From assembly GCA_965223215.1 (NCBI GenBank), contig CBDCVZ010000010.1, positions 248,001 to 312,000 of the forward strand: DNA of 64,000 nucleotides. Reading direction: 5' to 3'. Both the position numbers and the translations under genes were made by a program. The notes beneath the pieces are model-generated. The model made no database searches. It saw only the letters and a list, made by a program, of their open reading frames with translations, and was not told the origin of the DNA. This document shows, piece after piece, positions 27,808 through 37,617 of this stretch (positions are counted from its first letter, which is position 1; each line of letters opens with the position of its first letter). Origin of the DNA: JABDMH01 sp965223215. Lineage in GTDB: Bacteria; Bacteroidota; Bacteroidia; Chitinophagales; Saprospiraceae.

Positions 27808-29919
27808 CTACTCGATTAAATACTCTATCTGATCTAATGCTTGATTTGGATCCTCAACAGGCAGTTGACAAACTTTGTTTTGACAGACGTAAATCATGGT
27901 TGTGGAGGGCTGCAATTTGTCTTTGAGTAGGGCCAAGGTGCCTTCATCTTTGCCACCCATATACAAAGCATTTGGTAGATATCTCTTTTGCATTTCATTT
28001 TTCGATGCTTCATATTTATCACCGACAATAGCAATTTCATAGGTAGGGTGTAATTTTTCGAGATACAACAATGCCCAATTCGAATAAAAACTTGTCTGGC
28101 CAGATTCAATGATTGGATCTATCAGTGAAAACAACAATTGATCAGAAATTTCACGATATCGCTGATCATAAAAATAATGGCTCAGAAAATTCAAGTTTCG
28201 GGCCATGGCACTATTGGATCCTGGAATAACATCGTCACCAATTTGTTTTTTTCGTGCTACCAATGGAGGGTCGATATCACTGGTGTAATTAAACAACTTT
28301 TGTTCTGAATCATAAAAATGCTCGATGGCATATTCGGTTAATGCCTTGGCATCATTGAGCCAACTTTCGTCGAAAGTCACTTGATATAAAGCCAGCAAAC
28401 CCTCAATTAGGAATGCGTAGTCGTCGAGAAATGCATTAATTTTGACTTTGCCATCTTTGTAATTTCGCATCAATCGAAAATCTGGCTGCAACATATTCGA
28501 TTTAATAAAAGCAGCGTTGCGGAGGGCCCGATCTAAATAGGAGCGATCCTGGAATGCGCGATAGGCGTCAACGAGGCCAATTAGCATGAGTGCATTCCAA
28601 GAAGTCAGCACTTTGTCGTCCAACCCCGGTCGCACCCTGGTGACTCGATGATCAAAGAGGATTTTATTGGATCGTTCAATTAATTCGGCCAATGATTCCT
28701 CAGCCAGATTGTGTTTTTTAAGTATGTCTGAAATGGGTTTTTTTCGATAAAGGATGTTTTTCTCATCTTCCCAATTGCCCTGCGGCCTAATGGTGTAATA
28801 GTCTTTGTAGACTTCTCGTTCATCCTCTGGTAACAAGGAATCAATTTCGTGCTCATACCAAACGTAAAATTTCCCTTCTTCACCTTCACTATCTGCATCA
28901 AGGGAAGCATAAAAGCCTCCCAGCTCATTCGTCATTTCGCGGTCTAGCCAACCGATCGTCTGATCTACTATTTCGCGGTAGCGCTCGTCTCCGATTACTT
29001 GATAAGCCTGGCTGTAAAGTGAGACCAACTGACCATTATCGTACATCATTTTTTCGAAATGGGGTACGATCCAGTCTGCATCTACCGAATAGCGTGAAAA
29101 TCCGCCACCAAGCTGATCGTAGATGCCTCCGCGAGCCATATGGTCTAAAGTTGTCAGCACGGACTTCAGGGCTTCCTTGTTGCCGGTCATTTGGTGGTAG
29201 CTCAAAAGATAACGGTAGTTGCTGGGCATCGGAAATTTGGGAGCCCCTTGACGACCACCTCGTTTCGTATCGATCTTGGTGATCAAGGCCTCGGCCATTT
29301 TGTGGGCATCAGCTAAATTTAATTTACGCGGGGGGCCGAGAATGATCTGATCTTGAGATTGAATTCCTTGCGTGAGCTGCTTGGCATAGTCATCTAATTT
29401 CTCTTTCTCGTTTTGCCACATATTTGAGAATTGAGCAAGCACATTCATCCATTGTTCTTTCGGAAAATAGGTGCCTGCCCATACCGGTCTTCCATCGGGA
29501 AGTGCAAAGGCATTTAGTGGCCATCCACAACCCCGACCTGATGCCAACTGACAAGCGGTCATGTACACGTCATCAATATCCGGCCTTTCTTCTCGATCTA
29601 TTTTAATGCACACGAAATTGTCATTCATCACCTTGGCGACCACTGAATCCTCAAACGACTCATGTTCCATCACATGGCACCAATGACAAGCAGCATATCC
29701 AATGCTGATGAGCAGCATTTTCTGTTCCTTTTGAGCCTTGCTGAGGGCGGCTTCACCCCATGGATACCAATCAACCGGATTGTGCGCATGCTGCAACAGA
29801 TAGGGACTATTCTCATGGATCAGCTGATTGGTATGTGGATGATCTGAATGCTGTTGAGAGGCCATACGACAACTCATGATTGAAAAGATGAATAAAAGGA
29901 GGACATTTTTGTGCATCAT
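27808..29919 (-). CDS. Thioredoxin-domain protein of the YyaL/DUF255 family, lipoprotein
   Basis: The ~703-residue protein starts at one of two adjacent ATGs (29919 or 29916) and has a lipobox-like signal (LLLFIFSIMSC). The DUF255 thioredoxin-like domain covers about residues 30-190: NSPYLLQHAHNPVDWYPWG, ACHWCHVMEHESFED with a CxxC, and DREERPDIDDVY. The rest is a six-hairpin toroid like that of glycosidases and N-acylglucosamine epimerases (GGIYDQLGGGFSRYSVDADW, DDKVLTSWNALML). The biochemical role is unproven even in well-studied members. The SRPBCC gene lies 28 nt upstream on the same strand. Confidence 0.93.
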   Translation of the reverse strand: MMHKNVLLLFIFSIMSCRMASQQHSDHPHTNQLIHENSPYLLQHAHNPVDWYPWGEAALSKAQKEQKMLLISIGYAACHWCHVMEHESFEDSVVAKVMNDNFVCIKIDREERPDIDDVYMTACQLASGRGCGWPLNAFALPDGRPVWAGTYFPKEQWMNVLAQFSNMWQNEKEKLDDYAKQLTQGIQSQDQIILGPPRKLNLADAHKMAEALITKIDTKRGGRQGAPKFPMPSNYRYLLSYHQMTGNKEALKSVLTTLDHMARGGIYDQLGGGFSRYSVDADWIVPHFEKMMYDNGQLVSLYSQAYQVIGDERYREIVDQTIGWLDREMTNELGGFYASLDADSEGEEGKFYVWYEHEIDSLLPEDEREVYKDYYTIRPQGNWEDEKNILYRKKPISDILKKHNLAEESLAELIERSNKILFDHRVTRVRPGLDDKVLTSWNALMLIGLVDAYRAFQDRSYLDRALRNAAFIKSNMLQPDFRLMRNYKDGKVKINAFLDDYAFLIEGLLALYQVTFDESWLNDAKALTEYAIEHFYDSEQKLFNYTSDIDPPLVARKKQIGDDVIPGSNSAMARNLNFLSHYFYDQRYREISDQLLFSLIDPIIESGQTSFYSNWALLYLEKLHPTYEIAIVGDKYEASKNEMQKRYLPNALYMGGKDEGTLALLKDKLQPSTTMIYVCQNKVCQLPVEDPNQALDQIEYLIE

Positions 29920-29947
29920 GACGCTTTGGTACCGCAAATTGGAAACA

Positions 29948-30427
29948 TTACAGGTTAACCGCTTCCATCGCCGGGAAAAAGTTGGAGATTACTGATTCTC
30001 GGAAACTAAAGATACGTTCTATTCTTGGACCAACTAATACCTGGTTCACCAGCTGACCCAACCATCCAAAAGGCAGGGCATAATGCAAGACATCCCTCAT
30101 CAGGATGCCATGCTCAACCACTTCAAAGTGGTGCTGATGATGCCAGAAGCGAAAAGGGCCAAATCGCTGTTCATCAATGAAATATTGCTGGTCCACTACA
30201 GCCGTAATTTCGGTCACCCAATCGGTCTTAAAACCGGGAAACGGTGCAACCTTGTATTGAATCAGCATCCCTGGATACATCTTGACCCCTGGTAGATCAG
30301 TTCTAATTTTAAAATCCATGTCTGGTGGTGTGATCTTTTGCAAGTTTTCGGGTCTTGAAAAGAAATGCCAAACATCCGGCATCGATCCGGAAACCAATTG
30401 CTCCCATTCACGGTAGTAAATCTTCAT
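29948..30427 (-). CDS. SRPBCC (START-like) family protein
   Basis: The 159-residue protein has a cyclase/dehydrase-like SRPBCC fold: MKIYYREWEQLVSGSMPDVW and HFFSRPENLQKITPPDMDF at the N-terminus, WVTEITAVVDQQYFIDEQ and FRFWHHQHHFEV in the sheet, and a long C-terminal helix. This fold makes a hydrophobic ligand pocket. The subfamily with the ENLQKITPP signature often sits next to epimerase or lyase genes, but here it precedes the YyaL-type gene. Ligand unknown. Confidence 0.85.
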   Translation of the reverse strand: MKIYYREWEQLVSGSMPDVWHFFSRPENLQKITPPDMDFKIRTDLPGVKMYPGMLIQYKVAPFPGFKTDWVTEITAVVDQQYFIDEQRFGPFRFWHHQHHFEVVEHGILMRDVLHYALPFGWLGQLVNQVLVGPRIERIFSFRESVISNFFPAMEAVNL

Positions 30428-30712
30428 AATGTAGTAATGACCAAATAAGCAAATGGTTTATGCATACTCCCTAGTTCGGATGAGGTGCTGTGTCTGAAAG
30501 AGGAAATAGGAGCAGAGGGATTGCACTCAAACTACGCTAAAGATGGCCTTCGACGTCTGATGCCAACGGTCAGGGAGATATTGACGTGCGGTACCCTGCT
30601 CTAAACTTGGTGCTTTGATCAGCAAAGAATTCCAATTAGCAATATATTTATGATTCGACAACGCTTCGATTTTCAATCTTTCGTAGCGCAAGACACTCAA
30701 GTTTTAACGTTC

Positions 30713-30744
30713 TTTCGTCTGATTTATAATTTGTTATATATTTG
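30713..30744 (+). promoter_or_regulatory. Bacteroidota-type promoter of the T9SS-cargo gene
   Basis: The -7 element TATATTTG (30737-30744) matches TAnnTTTG exactly, and TTTC (30713-30716) lies 20 nt upstream in place of TTTG. The ATG follows 11 nt after the -7 element, so the leader is very short. Nothing else stands out in the 328-bp gap. Confidence 0.55.
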
Positions 30745-30755
30745 TTTTAAATTTA

Positions 30756-31694
30756 ATGTCTATGCGAGTGTTCCTGTGTGCGATATTGGTTCTTCTATTT
30801 TCTCAAACATCAACAGACGCTCAGTGTCCGGTGCCAAATGGTGATTTTGAAACCCTGGGTGATCTTACGGATACCCTTGCTAAAGAACTGGATTTGGCCC
30901 TGAAGTTTCCAGTGACGGCACCGGATGGTTGGATACCCATCTTAAGACCCGTTGAGATTGCTTTCTCAGATTTCATCATTGATTTTTTCGATAAAGACAC
31001 CCTCGACATTGATGTGTTTTCGGGTGTTGAATCTTATGAACCAGGAGCCAATGGCACCGAAAAGGCCCTTCAACTGGCGGGCGATGATTTGGCCTTTGTG
31101 TCTGATGTATGGCGCATTTTTGCTTGTCACTTCAGACCCGAGAAACTGACGGGTTACTTCAAATATATCGGCCCATCGGAGCGAGACAGCCTCAGCATCG
31201 TAGCGCTGCTGATGAATGATCCCAGTCTAAATCAAGACGATGCGATCGGTGTGGCAGTCTTTAATGCATACGGTGGACCAGAGGAGTTCACCAAGTTTGA
31301 AGCAGATTTTACCTACACCAGCGATGAAAATCCTGACACGGCCGTCATTTTGATCGCTTCGAATCGTTATGAAGCCTGGCCCCAAGATTCTTCCAGTTTT
31401 ATCATCGATGAGATCACGTTCGAAGGTGGAAGTGTGCCTACTCGTAATGTCCAAGTCGAAAAACGTATCTTTTTGACGCCCAATCCCATCACCAACTCGG
31501 TTCAACTGAGTCCGGATTTTGGGTCATATCCCGTTTCGTTAACGATTCGAGATGCATTAGGTAGAATTGTCATTGAACGGGAAAATTTGGTGGGTTTAAT
31601 GGATGTTGCTACCATCCGACTAAATGCCGGTGCTTATTTTGCCACGATACAAGTAAACGGCCAGCATTATTACCAAAAGTTGATTAAGCTTTAG
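30756..31694 (+). CDS. Secreted protein with T9SS type A sorting domain
   Basis: The 312-residue protein has a signal peptide (MRVFLCAILVLLFSQTSTDA, cut before QCPVPNGDFE) and a jelly-roll-like middle (residues 20-225) resembling carbohydrate-binding or PCMD-type modules, with VPNGDFETLGD and SSFIIDEITFEG. A C-terminal T9SS domain of ~80 residues follows: FLTPNPITNSVQLS, SLTIRDALGRIV, LNAGAYFATIQVNGQHYYQKLIKL. It should be exported through T9SS and anchored or released at the surface. Ligand unknown. Confidence 0.8.
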   Translation: MSMRVFLCAILVLLFSQTSTDAQCPVPNGDFETLGDLTDTLAKELDLALKFPVTAPDGWIPILRPVEIAFSDFIIDFFDKDTLDIDVFSGVESYEPGANGTEKALQLAGDDLAFVSDVWRIFACHFRPEKLTGYFKYIGPSERDSLSIVALLMNDPSLNQDDAIGVAVFNAYGGPEEFTKFEADFTYTSDENPDTAVILIASNRYEAWPQDSSSFIIDEITFEGGSVPTRNVQVEKRIFLTPNPITNSVQLSPDFGSYPVSLTIRDALGRIVIERENLVGLMDVATIRLNAGAYFATIQVNGQHYYQKLIKL

Positions 31695-31847
31695 AACCAC
31701 TACGAGAGACTGGTTCATTGGGTTTTGTCAATCACAGCATCGATCAGACCTATGTCTGGCCAGTACCGATCTCCAGTATTTTTGGAGAATGCCAGAAGAT
31801 CAAAGCCCCTTGCAACCTTCCCTCTTCAAATCATACCCGGTGGAAAC

Positions 31848-33467
31848 CTAAAAACCCCTCGGGTGTCGATCTTCAAAATCGGTGGCTACCTGAAATGCTT
31901 CGGCCAGCTGGATGACCTTTTCCTCATCGAATAAATTGCCCAGCAGAGTAATGCTGGTCGGTGTACCATCGTCACGGAATCCATTGGGAAGCACAAGGGC
32001 TGGATGACCAGTTAGATTAGTCGCTGCCAGTTGGTTGCCTCCAAATGAAGGACAGACGATTACATCGTAAGTCTGCATCAACTGATGTAATTCTTGAACC
32101 AATTGTGTGCGAATTCGATTTGCCTGGATGTATTCAACGGCGGGAATAAATCTAGCAGCTCTAAATATATGGGGCCAGGCATTTCTGTCTTGACGAACTA
32201 ACAAATCGTCTTTTCCGCTCCGAGTTAATTCATCAAAAGCTGCCGCAGCTTCCACCTTCAATATCAATCCAATATCCTTTACCGGCACCTCGATGGACCA
32301 CGCTACCGCTTCTACACTTATGCCAAGACCTCGTAATATCTCCAGGGTTCTGCGGTCATTCGGCTCATTTGACAAATCGAAAAGATTTTCAAAGTATCCT
32401 ACTTTAAGATCATCAGTGCTCTGGTTGGCGCGATAGTTAAAGGAAGACTCTATGACGGTGTAATCTTTCTGATCTATACCCCGAATGGTATTAAATACAA
32501 TCGCACAATCTCTGGCATTGCGGCAGATGGGGCCGATCTTGTCCATACTCCATGATAGTGCCATGGCCCCATGTCGTGAGACGCGTCCAAAGGTTGGCCT
32601 CAATCCGGTTGTCCCGCAGCGGGCAGATGGAGAAATGATTGAGCCCCGGGTTTCCGTTCCAATCGCAAAGGGCACCAATCCCGCTGCGGTAGCACTGGCC
32701 GATCCAGCGCTCGATCCACTGGATCCCTGGGTAAGATTCCAGGGATTTTTGGTAATGCCATCAAACCACACATCTCCCATGGCCAATGCTCCCAGGGTCA
32801 ACTTGGCCACCAGCACCGCACCAGCTGCTTCTAATTTAGTGATGATGGTAGAGGTTTCTTCCAACATCTGATTTTGGTAGGGTTTAGCTCCCCAGGTGGT
32901 TGGATAGTCTGGAACGGCAAAAAGGTCTTTGGCCCCATACGGTATGCCATGCAAGGGGCCCAAATACTCACCAGCTGCAAGCTTTTCATCTGCTTGCTTT
33001 GCTTGGGCCAAAGCCAATTCTTCAGTAATGGTTACGACACATTGCAAGGTGTCTCCGTGTTTTTTCAAGCGGCTGATAAAGTGCTCCGTCAATTCAACAG
33101 CAGTGATTTTTCTGTTCTTAATCAGGCTGGCTAATTTGTGCACCGGCATAAAGCTCAGATCCTCGTTGTGCGTTGGTCTGGATACATCATCAGGAATCGA
33201 CCAGCTGATCTCCTCTTGCACCTGGGGTGGGGAGAAACCAAAGGGGAGTGGGTTAAAATAAAGCGCTGGAGGGATCGCATTTTTTAGATTGACTGATCTG
33301 ATTTTGTCAAAGTTGCGGACGTTGCCCATCACGGATTCCCGTATGCTATCTAATTCATCAGTCTGAAACTCCAAGCCAAGGAGGGCACTTCCAATTTGTA
33401 GGGTGTCTGACTGTCCAAGCAGTGCTGGGTAGGGTATTACACAAAGAATTAATAATAGTAGCCGCAT
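31848..33467 (-). CDS. Amidase-signature family hydrolase, exported
   Basis: The 539-residue protein has a signal peptide (RLLLLILCVIPYPALLGQ). The amidase-signature core shows the Ser-cisSer-Lys triad: Lys180 in IPYGAKDLFAV, the cis-Ser in GSSGSSAGSASATAAG (about residues 249-263), and the nucleophile Ser276 in GTETRGSIISPS. It is a hydrolase of amides, not GatA, given the export signal, the 90-residue N-terminal extension and the absence of gatBC. The substrate is unknown; peptide or nitrogen scavenging outside the cytoplasm is plausible. Confidence 0.92.
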   Translation of the reverse strand: MRLLLLILCVIPYPALLGQSDTLQIGSALLGLEFQTDELDSIRESVMGNVRNFDKIRSVNLKNAIPPALYFNPLPFGFSPPQVQEEISWSIPDDVSRPTHNEDLSFMPVHKLASLIKNRKITAVELTEHFISRLKKHGDTLQCVVTITEELALAQAKQADEKLAAGEYLGPLHGIPYGAKDLFAVPDYPTTWGAKPYQNQMLEETSTIITKLEAAGAVLVAKLTLGALAMGDVWFDGITKNPWNLTQGSSGSSAGSASATAAGLVPFAIGTETRGSIISPSARCGTTGLRPTFGRVSRHGAMALSWSMDKIGPICRNARDCAIVFNTIRGIDQKDYTVIESSFNYRANQSTDDLKVGYFENLFDLSNEPNDRRTLEILRGLGISVEAVAWSIEVPVKDIGLILKVEAAAAFDELTRSGKDDLLVRQDRNAWPHIFRAARFIPAVEYIQANRIRTQLVQELHQLMQTYDVIVCPSFGGNQLAATNLTGHPALVLPNGFRDDGTPTSITLLGNLFDEEKVIQLAEAFQVATDFEDRHPRGF

Positions 33468-33927
33468 GAGGGTGATGATTTAATCCGTAAAAGGTAATAA
33501 AAGTGACTTTGAACCGAATCTTCCTACGTTGAGTGTTCAATGGTAAAGGCTACATGACATGATGAAGGAATCAATAAATCGAAGCTGGAGATGACTTCCA
33601 CGCGCTGCATTCTGAATCAAAGTCAGGCCAGCTGAGCATGGGCAGGTACTCAGCTACCTTTCTATCAGGAGGCTATGAAGTCATTTAGCTCCTCTCTGGG
33701 AGAGCTACAGATCGAGTCTCTAATTCGGGATTAACCCCTTCCTTAGCAACATGCACTTGGTCCGACCTGCCCGAGCTAGCCACTTAGCGTTTTGTCAATC
33801 TTGTACAAGGTCAATTTCTTAAGAGAAAACTATTCGGATCGAGATTTTCCGATACGCTACCTGATCTCGCTGGTAATGATTTTAGATCTAAAATGACTTA
33901 GAAAACATGGACATAATTAATCCATCA
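33468..33927. other. Intergenic stretch between amidase and pntB
   Basis: These 460 bp contain no gene that I can support. An imperfect AGCTC-rich inverted repeat near 33690-33710 is the only structure noticed. It may hold the amidase promoter (minus strand) and the 3' end of the pnt transcript. Confidence 0.35.
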
Positions 33928-35334
33928 TTACATGTTCTTGACTTCTTGCACCAATTTCTGAATCGAGTCTTTGGCATCTCCAAAGAGCATGCGATTGCGT
34001 TCGTGGTAAAAGAGTGGATTGTCTATGCCCGCGTACCCAGGGCTCATACTTCGCTTTAAAACCAAGCAGTTTTTTGCGTTCCAAACCTCCAAGACCGGCA
34101 TGCCATAAATGGGGCTACCTGGTTCATCCAGGGCTGCGGGATTAACGACGTCATTGGCTCCGACTATGACCACTGTGTCGGTGTCTTTCAATGCAGCGTT
34201 GGCATCGTCGAGGTCTAACAGCTTTGGATAGGGCACATCTGCTTCAGCCAGCAATACATTCATGTGACCAGGCATTCGGCCTGCAACCGGGTGGATGGCA
34301 TATTTCACATCCACACCATTGGCCTCTAGTAAATCGTCCAGTTCCTTCAAAACTTTTTGAGCCTGGGCCACAGCTAAACCATATCCCGGAACAAACATCA
34401 CTGAATTGGCATAAAACAACTGGATCGATGCATCCGTTACCGTGGCCACTTTGGCAACCTTATCCCCCGAGGCACCGGCGGCGGCAGCTCCACCAGCACT
34501 ACCAAAACCACCGACAATAACGTTGAGTAATGACCGATTCATCGCTTCGCACATCAATACGGTAAGGATGGTTCCGGCTGCTCCCACAAGGATACCCCCG
34601 ATCAACATGATCTGATTGTTATAGATCAGACCAGCAGCTGCAGCCGAAAGGCCGGTGAATGAATTTAGCAATGAAATGACCACCGGCATATCCGCGCCAC
34701 CAATGGGAGCCACGAATGAAAACCCATAGATCAGGGCTAATACCAGGAAGACGATGGCCATGGTGAGGCCTGCAGATTGGCCTTGTATGGTCAACCAGAT
34801 GGCCATGACCAAAACCGCAATCAACAAGACCAGGTTGATCAAACTATGTTGTGGGAGTATGACATGCTGATCTTTTACGCGTCCATCTAACTTGGCAAAA
34901 GCCAGCATACTTCCAGTGAATGAGATGGCGCCGATCAATAGCGCAAAGAAAACAATGGCAAGCTGGCCGGTGCCCATGGCAATACTGCCATCATAAAACT
35001 TCAGAAGCTCAGCCATGGCAAGAACAGCGGCACATGCCCCACCCAGTCCGTTGAAGACGGAAACCATCTGTGGCATCGCCGTCATCTTGATTCTTTTTGC
35101 AGCCAGCCAACCCACGATGCCTCCGACGACCAGGCCGATCGCAATCCATAGATAATTGTTTGTCCCCATGGTGAGCGGCTTGACTAAAGTGGCCACGATG
35201 GCTATGCCCATTCCGATTCCAGCTAGGATATTGCCACGTCTGGCACTGTCTGGTGAGCTAAGTAATCGTAGACCCCACACAAATGCAACAGCTCCTAAGA
35301 GATAGCTTAGGTTGATATAAGAGGTTGTGAGCAT
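33928..35334 (-). CDS. pntB: NAD(P) transhydrogenase subunit beta
   Basis: The 468-residue inner-membrane subunit forms part of the proton channel (domain II, about residues 1-270, eight or nine helices). It carries the NADP(H)-binding domain III at the C-terminus: FVPGYGLAVAQAQKVLKELDD, HPVAGRMPGHMNVLLAEADV, then VVIVGANDVVNPAA and LKRSMSPGYAGIDNPLF. The complex uses the proton gradient to reduce NADP+ with NADH. It is the last gene of the pntAA-pntAB-pntB operon; its start is 3 nt from the pntAB stop. Confidence 0.96.
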   Translation of the reverse strand: MLTTSYINLSYLLGAVAFVWGLRLLSSPDSARRGNILAGIGMGIAIVATLVKPLTMGTNNYLWIAIGLVVGGIVGWLAAKRIKMTAMPQMVSVFNGLGGACAAVLAMAELLKFYDGSIAMGTGQLAIVFFALLIGAISFTGSMLAFAKLDGRVKDQHVILPQHSLINLVLLIAVLVMAIWLTIQGQSAGLTMAIVFLVLALIYGFSFVAPIGGADMPVVISLLNSFTGLSAAAAGLIYNNQIMLIGGILVGAAGTILTVLMCEAMNRSLLNVIVGGFGSAGGAAAAGASGDKVAKVATVTDASIQLFYANSVMFVPGYGLAVAQAQKVLKELDDLLEANGVDVKYAIHPVAGRMPGHMNVLLAEADVPYPKLLDLDDANAALKDTDTVVIVGANDVVNPAALDEPGSPIYGMPVLEVWNAKNCLVLKRSMSPGYAGIDNPLFYHERNRMLFGDAKDSIQKLVQEVKNM

Positions 35335-35337
35335 GAA

Positions 35338-35649
35338 TTATTTCTTTTTCTTTTTAAACATTTCCAACATTCGGTCAGTGACGGCAAACCCACCTATCAC
35401 GTTGACCATCCCAAGAATGACCGCCAAGGTGCCAAGTATCAGGGTGATCGAGTCAGACGGCTCAGCTTGTCTGATGAGCAAGATAGCACCGATAATCACT
35501 ACTCCGCTAACGGCGTTGGCACCAGACATGAGTGGTGTATGAAGTACGGTTGGCACCTTGGATATGACCTCAAAACCCAAAATGATCGTAAAGATCAGGA
35601 GGTAGATCATAATAAGCTGCTCGTTGAAAAATTGCAATAAGGTATCCAT
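35338..35649 (-). CDS. pntAB: NAD(P) transhydrogenase alpha-2 (membrane) subunit
   Basis: The 103-residue protein has three transmembrane helices (MIYLLIFTIILGFEVIS, AVSGVVIIGAILLIR and SITLILGTLAVILGMVNVIGGF) with the conserved HTPLMSGANAVSG loop. It supplies the alpha-subunit part of the proton channel as a separate polypeptide, as in organisms with three-subunit transhydrogenase. The C-terminus is a lysine run (FKKKKK). It lies 8 nt after pntAA and 3 nt before pntB. Confidence 0.94.
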   Translation of the reverse strand: MDTLLQFFNEQLIMIYLLIFTIILGFEVISKVPTVLHTPLMSGANAVSGVVIIGAILLIRQAEPSDSITLILGTLAVILGMVNVIGGFAVTDRMLEMFKKKKK

Positions 35650-35657
35650 GGATTAGA

Positions 35658-36728
35658 TTAATGCGTGATGTATGCGGACTTGACGATCTCATTTTCAAAA
35701 TCGAGATCAAGGGCCCCTTCCTTAATAATTGTCTTCAGAAAGTTTAGCAGATTGTTGGCGTAGAGCGTGCTGGCATCCTCTGGCATATCTGCTGCGAGAT
35801 CTGAATCACCGATAATCCAGACGTCATGTTTCTTGATCACTTCACCATCTGAGGTCAATTCACAGTTTCCACCTGTTGATGCGGCAAGGTCGACGATGAC
35901 CGAGCCCGGTTTCATTTTCTCAACCGTGGTGGCAGGCACCAGGATGGGTGCCTTTCGACCTCGCACTTGGGCCGTAGTAATGATTACATCCGCCTTCATA
36001 GCCCGTGCTTGGACCTCTTCACGCTGGCGACGTAAGAAATCTTCATCCTGCTCCACTGCATATCCACCGGCTCCAGTATCTTCTTTAGCACCAGCAACCT
36101 CCACAAACTTCGCCCCCAAGCTCTCTACCTCCTGCTTGGCTGCAGATCGAGTGTCAAATGCTTCCACTTGTGATCCCAACCGTTTGGCGGTCGCAATGGC
36201 CTGCAGTCCAGCCACTCCCGCACCTAGGACCAGCACCTTACTGGGCTTGATGCTTCCCGCAGCAGTTATCATCATGGGAAAATATCGGGGTAGTTTGGCA
36301 GCGGCAGCAAGCACGGCTTTATAGCCAGCGATGGAGGCCATGGAACTCAAGACGTCCATAGATTGAGCCAGCGTCGTACGTGGTATCATGTCCATACTGA
36401 TGGCCTGCAAACCCTTTGCCTTGATTTCGGCTGCGATTTCCTTGTTGAAAAATGGCTTAAACTCTGAAATCAGGATCGTCTCCTTTCGCACATGATCCAT
36501 CTCAACCGAGCTCAGGGGGTGAATCGAAATCAGCACCTCGCTGTTTTTTAGTAAGGTTTCTCGATCTGTAATTTGAGCGTCCGCGTAGTCGTCATCGGAA
36601 AAGCCCGCAGATCTTCCGGCTCCTGCTTCAATGTGCACCTTGGCACCGAGATCAGAAAGCTTTTTAGCAACGGATGGAACGAGGGCCACACGTTGATCAT
36701 TTTGTTCTTTCAGTACTCCTATTTTCAT
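35658..36728 (-). CDS. pntAA: NAD(P) transhydrogenase alpha-1 (NAD-binding) subunit
   Basis: The 356-residue soluble subunit binds NAD(H). The AlaDH/PNT N-terminal domain starts MKIGVLKEQNDQRVALVPS. The Rossmann motif is VLVLGAGVAGLQAIATAKRL (near residue 168). The mobile loop and end of the domain are MKPGSVIVDLAASTGGNCEL, characteristic of transhydrogenase rather than alanine dehydrogenase. The gene heads the operon. Confidence 0.95.
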   Translation of the reverse strand: MKIGVLKEQNDQRVALVPSVAKKLSDLGAKVHIEAGAGRSAGFSDDDYADAQITDRETLLKNSEVLISIHPLSSVEMDHVRKETILISEFKPFFNKEIAAEIKAKGLQAISMDMIPRTTLAQSMDVLSSMASIAGYKAVLAAAAKLPRYFPMMITAAGSIKPSKVLVLGAGVAGLQAIATAKRLGSQVEAFDTRSAAKQEVESLGAKFVEVAGAKEDTGAGGYAVEQDEDFLRRQREEVQARAMKADVIITTAQVRGRKAPILVPATTVEKMKPGSVIVDLAASTGGNCELTSDGEVIKKHDVWIIGDSDLAADMPEDASTLYANNLLNFLKTIIKEGALDLDFENEIVKSAYITH

Positions 36729-37560
36729 GGTTAGCTGATATCTGGCTGCGAAAATAGTTAAAAATGCATGACAGAGGGTGGCTCCGTGATAACTGAATTT
36801 TCATCATGAGTAATTTTCCCTTTTGTGGTGTTGGAGTAGAGCCAAAGCGGTTGAATCAAGTGCCTTGTTGGCTGACAATTTTAGGTGTGCCCCGTCGTTA
36901 TCTAAGGTCTGAAATGAAATCCAGCAGTCGCAGCAATCCCTCCTTGTAACAAATCACCTTACGTAGAAGATCGCTTGTGCTGGTTCTCTGCACAAGTGGT
37001 CTGGTGATACTTTACAGCTGGAAAGCCTGTCTCTTTGGTTCTCTCTATTCCCTGTGTTTGTAACCATAAGAGATGGTAGCACGAAGACCTTCGACCGTCC
37101 TCAAGTGATGGTGGAGATGAGTTTGCTACTGGAAGCAGCTTATGCATTGGCAGTTTGCCTTTGCAATGATCTTTTCTTGGTTGTGAAGGTTACCATCTCA
37201 GTGAGCCAAGGTCGCAATTGATTAGAGCACAGAATTTGCTGCTTGATCTAGGTCAAAAACTACCAGGCATCTATTGGTCTCACTGCCATGGGAAACTGGT
37301 GTCAGTGAGCTTGTGCGGCCAATAAGCATGTCAGAGAATCAGATCACCGCCCGGCAAGTTTTTACCGGTGGACAATAGTACTCGCTACTGCTAATCTTCC
37401 CAACCTTTCCGTGCTATCAAAACGACCTTATAGAATTCCTCTGAATCAGGTGATAACATTTTAAAAGCGTATCGGAACAAAGTGGTCCAAGAGCTTTATC
37501 AACGAACAATTCAAACCTAGCATGCTCGACCACTGATTTAGAAAAAATAGTGTTATAAAT
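36729..37560. other. Long gap between pntAA and the ELWxxDGT gene
   Basis: These ~830 bp are upstream regions of two divergent genes but are longer than needed for that. A 62-residue minus-strand frame (36959-37147) is low-complexity and has no recognisable domain. I see no RNA gene, transposon end or repeat. Degraded coding sequence is possible but not supported. Confidence 0.35.
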
Positions 37561-37592
37561 TTTGTGATCGTATTATGAAAAAACTATATTTG
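37561..37592 (+). promoter_or_regulatory. Consensus Bacteroidota promoter of the ELWxxDGT gene
   Basis: TTTG (37561-37564) and TATATTTG (37585-37592) match the -33 and -7 consensus exactly with a 20-nt spacer. The ATG begins 25 nt after the -7 element. This is the best promoter match in the window. Confidence 0.75.
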
Positions 37593-37617
37593 TTCCTCTG
37601 AAAATTAAAGAAAATCT

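Noticed and set aside
36959..37147. 62-residue minus-strand frame upstream of the ELWxxDGT gene
   Set aside because: It is short and polar with no recognisable domain; judged to be chance.
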